Source of the DNA: Hofstenia miamia
Taxonomy: Eukaryota; Xenacoelomorpha; Acoela
DNA length: 64,000 nt
Direction: 5' to 3'
Assembly: GCA_004352715.1 (NCBI GenBank)
Contig: SCFE01000027.1
Coordinates: forward strand, 2,372,850-2,436,849
The position numbers and the translations under genes are program-made. Positions 57,066 to 64,000 of the stretch are shown here, piece by piece. Under the pieces are notes generated by a model that saw only the letters and a program-made list of their open reading frames with translations, made no database searches and was not told where the DNA came from. Numbering within the stretch: position 1 is the stretch's first letter; each line of letters opens with the position of its first letter.

Positions 57066-57639
57066 GTGTATAGAATGGTTAATTCAACATGGAAACACTG
57101 GTAACTTTGAAGAATAAATTAATGCATTACTATTATTGATACATCAGCTTACAATGTACTAAATAATCTGGATAACAAGTTTTGGCGTTGTATTTCCCAT
57201 GTCAACTACGAAAAATAAATGGTGATACTTCCGTGAAATTTCCCTAGATGTGGTGAAGTTCTGCATAACAACTTGGTCTGCACGAAAAAAAGCTCATATA
57301 CAATACGTTTTGCTTCATGTGTAACTCCTAAGCATGGTGAATATTTATTCCATTTTTTTTTATTTGGATATTGGTGAAAATCAATTTACCTTTGTTATTT
57401 ATATCACACATTTCAACTTTTATTGATTTATTGATGGTATATTTCATATGCTTTGGCATATATTTCTATCTTGTTTTTGAAAATGTGCATCTATTTCAAG
57501 CAACTATAGTGTTTAAGTTTAGCAAACGTTTCTCCAATTTGCGTTTTTAATATCAACACATTGAAACAAGTTTTGCTTCTATCAGTTATATTCCTTGTTG
57601 CATGATTAAACATTGTTACAAGAAACATGGCTTAAGAAC

Positions 57640-58091
57640 TTTATCACTCAGAGTTGTTGTGTAATGTATGCTTTTACAATTTATACACAATTGCTAAAGA
57701 AATTGCTGTTTTCCACCTCTTGCATATTTGTTTTGATCAATATTAACACACTTGGAAACACGCTCTAATGCAAATAACGCATTATATTTGTGTTTTGGAT
57801 CTATGAATTGTTTTCCTTAAAACATTGTTTTGCATGTTTAAACATTGTTACAACAAACACACCCTATGTGAAATTTATCATCAAAAAAATCAGTTTGCCT
57901 AAATCCTAGAAATCAAAAAATAAAAACTTTGTCAAAAAATTAATTTGTTCAATTAAGTTTTGTCAAAAATATTTCGTCGCTAGATGGCATCCAATAGAAT
58001 TGTCTCATTTCCACATGGCAAATAGTGATGGGTTGTTACGAGCACTTCAGGGTGTCCCATTGGAACGGGGTCTCCCCGTCACCTTACTACT
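57640..58091. mobile_element. R2 arm, diverged, reversed
   Basis: In reverse it begins AGTAGTAAGGTGACGGGGAG and then follows the R2 arm (GGGACACCCTGAAGTGCTCG, GATGCCATCTAGCGAC), inward to AAGAGGTGGAAAACAGCAAT. Roughly 80 percent similar by eye, so older than the 32.3/49.5 kb arms. Confidence 0.6.
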
Positions 58092-58400
58092 GACGTCACA
58101 GTTGATAAGAAATTCCTTCATGTAATCAGTGTGTTTAAGCTGGGAATTCTAAGTTCTTTCTTAACATTGTCAAGCTCTTCCTGCTTGATACAACTCTATT
58201 TAAATTCAACATTGTGCCATAGTAGATTGGAGATGTGTCTGGTTTTGTTAGCTAACTCAGAGATCAAGGTGCTGTAGTAATTCAAGAATCCCATAAGGTG
58301 TTGCACATCCTTATGATGTAGAATCGGTGGCTGGTAGGAAAACTTAACTAGAAACTTGACTGACTCCACAGAAGGTTTAGATAGCGTTTAGAACAGCCAC
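58092..58400 (-). pseudogene. Reverse transcriptase/RNase H connection fragment
   Basis: In shifting frames on the minus strand: KDVQHLMGFLNYYSTLISEL, then QEELDNVKKELRIPSLNTL. It aligns with KKDIQRIMGFFNY and QEELDNIKEELTKLPSLNT at 20.3-20.5 kb. A short dead piece; the rest of pol is absent or lies in the following gap. Confidence 0.65.
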
Positions 58401-58630
58401 GATTCCGGAGCAGGGATTAACTTAGAACTTATAGCATATAGATGTAACATTGGTAATTCATCCAATTAACAGAACTAATTTAGGTAACAACCAAAATGAC
58501 CAATTCCTGTGGCTTCCAGCCGAAGCAGAACACGTCCAGAAGTAAAGTGCTTAACCTATTGACTGGTGCTACCCTATCTGTCTCACTTGTTTAATTTCTA
58601 TCTCAATTCAAAAAAAAACAACCTAGTCCT
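58401..58630. other. No gene seen before the gap
   Basis: Unassigned sequence ending at the N run. Confidence 0.4.
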
Positions 58631-59630
58631 NNNNNNNNNNNNNNNNNNNNNNNNNNNNNNNNNNNNNNNNNNNNNNNNNNNNNNNNNNNNNNNNNNNNNN
58701 NNNNNNNNNNNNNNNNNNNNNNNNNNNNNNNNNNNNNNNNNNNNNNNNNNNNNNNNNNNNNNNNNNNNNNNNNNNNNNNNNNNNNNNNNNNNNNNNNNNN
58801 NNNNNNNNNNNNNNNNNNNNNNNNNNNNNNNNNNNNNNNNNNNNNNNNNNNNNNNNNNNNNNNNNNNNNNNNNNNNNNNNNNNNNNNNNNNNNNNNNNNN
58901 NNNNNNNNNNNNNNNNNNNNNNNNNNNNNNNNNNNNNNNNNNNNNNNNNNNNNNNNNNNNNNNNNNNNNNNNNNNNNNNNNNNNNNNNNNNNNNNNNNNN
59001 NNNNNNNNNNNNNNNNNNNNNNNNNNNNNNNNNNNNNNNNNNNNNNNNNNNNNNNNNNNNNNNNNNNNNNNNNNNNNNNNNNNNNNNNNNNNNNNNNNNN
59101 NNNNNNNNNNNNNNNNNNNNNNNNNNNNNNNNNNNNNNNNNNNNNNNNNNNNNNNNNNNNNNNNNNNNNNNNNNNNNNNNNNNNNNNNNNNNNNNNNNNN
59201 NNNNNNNNNNNNNNNNNNNNNNNNNNNNNNNNNNNNNNNNNNNNNNNNNNNNNNNNNNNNNNNNNNNNNNNNNNNNNNNNNNNNNNNNNNNNNNNNNNNN
59301 NNNNNNNNNNNNNNNNNNNNNNNNNNNNNNNNNNNNNNNNNNNNNNNNNNNNNNNNNNNNNNNNNNNNNNNNNNNNNNNNNNNNNNNNNNNNNNNNNNNN
59401 NNNNNNNNNNNNNNNNNNNNNNNNNNNNNNNNNNNNNNNNNNNNNNNNNNNNNNNNNNNNNNNNNNNNNNNNNNNNNNNNNNNNNNNNNNNNNNNNNNNN
59501 NNNNNNNNNNNNNNNNNNNNNNNNNNNNNNNNNNNNNNNNNNNNNNNNNNNNNNNNNNNNNNNNNNNNNNNNNNNNNNNNNNNNNNNNNNNNNNNNNNNN
59601 NNNNNNNNNNNNNNNNNNNNNNNNNNNNNN
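58631..59630. other. Assembly gap of 1,000 N
   Basis: Arbitrary-size scaffold gap. Open frames that cross it are not real evidence. Confidence 0.99.
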
Positions 59631-62392
59631 GAACGAATTGTAAAATCAAAAGAGAGAGAAAAATGGATGTCAAAAATAGATGGAGAGGCACTACACCCCT
59701 ATTTCATGGGAACGTTGAAAATGCGCTATAACGCATTTGCAAAATTATCGCCAGAAACAAAGTCCCACATATGAAAAGTTGCAAGGATAGAAGGAAAATT
59801 CTTACCAATTGTGCTCGATGCTAATAACAGGCCAAAAGTCAACGTAATTATTAGCTATCCACAGGAAATGAATGAAATGCTAGAAAGGCCATATATGCGC
59901 AGCACGGTGCACGTTGTATTCAATGATGCATTCACATTAGATACAGCCCAAGCAATAATGGCATATAAAGATAAAATCGCGGAGATACCAGAAATCAACA
60001 TGGACGCGAACAATCTTACAATTATACACATCCTGAAACAAAAAGAATACACAAAAGCGCTAGAAAAGAAAATAGATGGCACAACAAGGATGGCAAGAGT
60101 ACAAAATGTTAGAATTGTACTAATAACAATCACAACAGAAGAGATTCCTGACCACCTGGAAAATGCATGCCGAATGGGATAAAATATCTTCCCATGGGAG
60201 AAATCAGATAAAAACACAACTATCCCAGAGCTGATACGCCTGGATTTACAAATACCCTATTGGGCGCAGATCTACCGAATCATAGTAGACCCATGTATAG
60301 CAATGGATCTGTATAGGCAAACAAAAACTGTAGAACTAACAATGGACACTGAAGGCATCAAGAAAGTGAACATGCTGTTCATAAAATGCAGCCTCACACA
60401 ATGTCAGGAACACCTACTACAGATTCAAACAATCTGGAAAACAATGAAACTACAACAGAAAGTAGAAGAGGGCTGGCCCAAGATAAGAATTGATGCACCA
60501 TCCAGAAAGTTCTATAAATCAATTGAAACAGCACTAACAGAAGTAAACTGAGCCTACGAACTAAATACAAAGAAAGATTTTAGACAAATGATATTCGAGT
60601 AGAAAAACGCTCCAGAGATATGGTATAGGACTACGGCATGGATATTAGCCATCTTTATGACAGAAGAAGTGGAACTAAATCTGCTGATCTCATGACAAAC
60701 CCGGCACAAGTTGACAAAAGCAAAGAGATACGAAATTGCAATATCCCTGATCAACACCCAAATGAAGAACTGGTTATTAAAGGGACATACTGGAAAAATG
60801 GAATCACCAAACAGACCAGAAAAACCAGTACAAGCAATGGAGAAAATACTGAGCAGAATAATCATGCAAGAAAACCCGTTGGGGAAAATATCATCAATAA
60901 GCATCGCTAATAAGATGGGGATATGCCCCAGTGAAATCAGTATATTTGATGAGCCTATGAGAAAATATATGTGGGGAGCAACATCCGAGACACAGATGAA
61001 ACAGCTTCAAAACCAGCCATGGCTCACAACAAAAAAGATTATCAAAAGAAAACTGGTGAGCACAGCAGACATCCGAAACATAATAACGCAGAAAAATGTG
61101 CAGAACATATTAGATTATGAAATGAGATGCTATGAGAAAGACAGTCCGCGATGCACATTCACTAAGATCCTCAGAAGCGCTGAAATGATGAAGAGAGGAG
61201 GCATTACAGAACTGGTAGAGGTGTGCGAAATGATCACAAAGAGCCAAGCAGAAATGCTAGAAGAAGAACAGTTATTGACATCATCAAGATTACTAATATC
61301 CCCCAAAACACAACAAACNGCAACGATGAAACTTATGTTTACTGAAGCTTTTACATGAACAGAGCTGGAGGAACTATTATGACCATATAACCAACTCGCT
61401 ATAGACGTAGAGTGCATTACTTCAAGAGTAGAAATGACAGAAGAACTGCGAATAAAGCTAAGTTGAAGGGGACTAAAGCAGGCATTCTGGGATACGATTC
61501 CCAAAGTGAAAATGAATTACCCCGCCACCATAGGACTAGCAACAGCACCAACAACAGAAGGCTCATACCGGCATATAGAACGAGAAATCGAAACAAAACT
61601 CCTCATCTGCACACCACCAGAAACTATCGCAATACCAATGGTCCTCCCATGTTTTAGAATACTGAAGGACGTCAAGGTCGCGAAAACTTATTTACACAAA
61701 TACAAATCGTATGTTAATACTGAAAAGAAAGCAAAAGCTATAGTCAAGAGAGATGACTACAAAAAGTTGAAAGCGATATTGTTACAACAGAATAACAAAG
61801 AACGAGTCTATATCAAAGGCACAATAATGCCGGATCAACTGTACACACATGGGAAACCAATAAATTTACAGTTACAAGACTTGAGAAAAGAAATCGAAGA
61901 AAGAAATCCAAGAGCAATAATGTTATTCTCTGGAGTGAATGATATAGTCTGGACTGATATATGGGAGAAAAGATACCGCTACTATGACGTCACCAAAAGG
62001 GTCGAAATCATTACAATGATGAGATTAAATAAAAACAACCCCAATACAATCACTGAAGAAGAAGTCAGAAATAACATTAGCTTCTTCTACAAGGATGTGG
62101 CGAACACTCGAAGTTTGAGAAAAGTTTTCATGTTCTTTTACCCTGAAAATCAGATTAGGGAGTATTTAGCACACACAAGTAGAGCCGACGCACAGATTAC
62201 TCTTATGATCAGCATCAAGGGAATTCAACTATACCAAAAATATTATGACATCTTCTCACAAAAAATCAATGAGCTAAGAGAGCTGATACTGATAGCAGAG
62301 GATATTAGAGAAACCCAGTTCCTAAGATACACGAACATTACAACTACAGAAAGAGAAGCAGTGCTAAAAATGACCAAACAGGCGGAATTCGA
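59631..62392 (+). pseudogene. LTR element ORF3, near complete (copy 4)
   Basis: Starts in the gap at ERIVKSKEREKWMSKIDGE and runs through the whole protein to KMTKQAEF at 62392. Main open pieces: to 59774, 59811-60182, 60303-60551, 60711-61358 and 61506-62392. In-frame breaks: TGA at 59772-59774 (Trp in copy 2), TAA at 60180-60182, TGA at 60549-60551 (CGA in copy 2), TAG near 60600, TGA near 60693 (CGA in copy 2), and TGA at 61357-61359 (GGA in copy 2). A single N at 61319 replaces about 60 codons present in copy 2. About 90 percent identical to copy 2 in protein, and almost identical to copy 1 at its end. No recognised domain. Confidence 0.78.
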
Positions 62393-62393
62393 N

Positions 62394-63895
62394 GTGCTAT
62401 GACCACATATGACACAATTGATGAGGCCCAATCTGTTTCAGGTATGGCTAATTGCTAATGTAATTCTGGTTACCCAACTCTCTGCTATATGTTTTTATTA
62501 CCTATACAATAACTTCCTCTTCTGCAATCACTCAGAAAAATGAATACATTTTATGGATTTTTAAAATTGTTAAAGGATGTCAGGTGTTATCAATTTTAAT
62601 GTGATGGTTCTATTGCAAACATTCTTGCTAACTGATTATTAATAACATATACTTTCTGTTTCTGCTTGCTATTCTTTCAAGCAGAGAAAAATTGGCAAAT
62701 TTTGTTGGTAAAATCTGAATAATTTCCTTCATAGTTAAATTACATTTTCCCTGTTTGACATGTGAACCATATAGATGGTGCTACCAGAAGCTGTCCTATA
62801 GGCAATTTGCTGCTGACGTCCCTGCATGACAGACTAGTCTACATAGCTTAGCCTTATTAATAATTATATTAGAGCTGTTGATTTATCACAATTAATGGAA
62901 TAATTTTTATTATAACAACAAGGATAAAGATGTGCAGGGTTGAGTAGTGATTTGCTGTTTTCATAAAACCCTATAATTCTATCTTTAAGAATTCTAAATA
63001 TAATTCATTTAACATTACTATTATAAAATATTTTTATGTTGGCTAAACATTTCATGGACACATCAAAAAATTTCTGAATCTTTAATTTCATGAATTTCTA
63101 ACTATTTTCCTGAAAATTTGAATCTAATTAATATTCTTCAGGAATTGTAACCAATGCTAAAGTCCCTGAAAAATCAATTTGTAAAATTTTCTCTGTACAA
63201 ATTTCAAAAACAACATTTTTAAAGCTTGCAAGAAATTATAAACAATTTACATGTTTTGAAACACTGCTATTTTGTGCATTATTTTCAAATAGCATTTGTA
63301 AATTGTTGCAAAATATTTTTGCAAGTTACATTTTTCTGTGTACATGAAATTTCAAGTGATGAATTCTTGTATTCTGAATTGTACCAATATATGCAATTCT
63401 ATAATTTACATGCATGCCATACAGGGCAATACTCCTAAATAATTTTTTGTTTTTTGAATTGGTGCAAAAATGACATCTATAATAGTACAAATACAAGCTA
63501 TGTTTGCATGCTAAATTCTCGAGACTGAAACTACTATTACCTTTACATATTTTTCTATTCCTTTTCAAGATCATTACTATTCTTTTTAGTGTTTCTGCTA
63601 AAAATGCAATAATGATTTTCAATTGATGACTATGTGCCTAATAAATTTATTTGAAGTTTTTAAAAAGTGTTTGTCCGCAATATTGATATGATATTGATGA
63701 TATTCAAAAATCAAGAGATCTAATGATGGTATTCACAAAATTGGTTTCTTTAATGATGGAAAAGAATCATTTTCATATTGAAACTCAGAACATAAATTAT
63801 AATACAGAGCTTGTAAAATTGTGCACTTGAAAAATTTCTTTTAAATTAAAAAACATGTAAAAATGAAATATTAGAGATAATTAACAATGGGTTAT
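62394..63895. other. 1.5 kb unassigned AT-rich insert between two single-N joins
   Basis: No coding frame or known repeat. It sits where the last 40 or so codons of ORF3 and the polypurine tract should be, between Ns at 62393 and 63896, so it is an insertion or a misplaced contig. Confidence 0.55.
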
Positions 63896-63896
63896 N

Positions 63897-64000
63897 GCTG
63901 CAAACGTCGCAGAAGATATTAAGATCAAAAAGAAAATGATTAAAAAATATTATGATTTAATCAAGTGTGATTATTTCAGTTTGATTTGTATATTGCAACC
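63897..64000 (+). repeat. LTR-A, 5' part, runs off the window
   Basis: GCTGCAAACGTCGCAGAAG onward is the reverse complement of 13205-13102. It lacks the first 30 or so bases (cut by the N). It would be the 3' LTR for ORF3 copy 4. Confidence 0.85.

Larger units (their letters stand above)
50986..57635. other. AT-rich ORF-free core with nested inverted repeats
   Basis: Over 6.5 kb with no credible coding frame on either strand (the longest open stretches are about 60 codons, low in coding character). Structured instead by inverted repeats and dispersed copies of short modules, listed separately. It lies between R2-type arms at 50.9 and 57.6-58.1 kb and may be the interior of a large non-autonomous element. 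Three single-N contig joins (54771, 55487, 56847) each have duplicated sequence on both sides. Confidence 0.5.

Noticed and set aside
50986-57635. CRISPR array, tRNA or rRNA genes
   Set aside because: Looked for regularly spaced short direct repeats and cloverleaf or rRNA words; the repeats are long, irregular and inverted, and nothing resembled a structural RNA gene here or elsewhere in the window.

Overview
This is a piece of a draft eukaryotic nuclear scaffold, most likely from an AT-rich invertebrate animal. The signs are spliceosomal exons with consensus AG/GT borders, an L2/CR1-like non-LTR element carrying a 2A-like peptide, mariner and hAT remnants, and many Ty3/gypsy-type LTR retroelements. 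I cannot name the phylum or species. Runs of N and single Ns separate contigs. Sequence is repeated across several of these joins, so part of the structure reflects assembly or haplotype problems rather than biology.

Region 1-11.7 kb is the only part with evidence of a host gene. It holds a hAT-like MITE, a 5' fragment of an L2/CR1-like non-LTR element (minus), a possible 3'-terminal exon, a decayed mariner transposase, and a plus-strand multi-exon gene of unknown function (exons at 5.4, 6.4 and 6.6 kb; possible further exons at 9.2-9.3 and 11.3 kb).

Region 12.7-25 kb is a decayed Ty3/gypsy-type element read on the minus strand: gag (24.6-22.9 kb), protease, reverse transcriptase, RNase H, integrase (22.2-18.5 kb), then an unusual large third ORF (18.1-15.05 kb), a polypurine tract and the 3' LTR. 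A second copy of the end of that ORF plus LTR lies at 14.4-12.7 kb. Further copies of the third ORF lie on the plus strand at 27.2-28.7 and 59.6-62.4 kb. It encodes about 1,000-1,060 residues, has no visible signal peptide, membrane segment or retroviral domain, and I do not recognise it. It is the best candidate here for something undescribed.

Region 25-50 kb is a graveyard of gag/pol pieces and nested solo LTRs of related families. Several have clean TG...CA ends and 4-bp target duplications (CTAT, TACA, TTAA, TGAA, TTAG). The halves of one LTR and of the pol gene it interrupts lie 17 kb apart in opposite orientation, which indicates that the block between the N runs at 33-34 and 50.3-50.9 kb is inverted.

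Region 50.9-58.1 kb is AT-rich, has no credible ORF, and is dominated by nested inverted repeats bounded by copies of a long-terminal-inverted-repeat element. Region 58.1-64 kb returns to the retroelement: a pol fragment, the third ORF, 1.5 kb of featureless sequence, and the start of an LTR.
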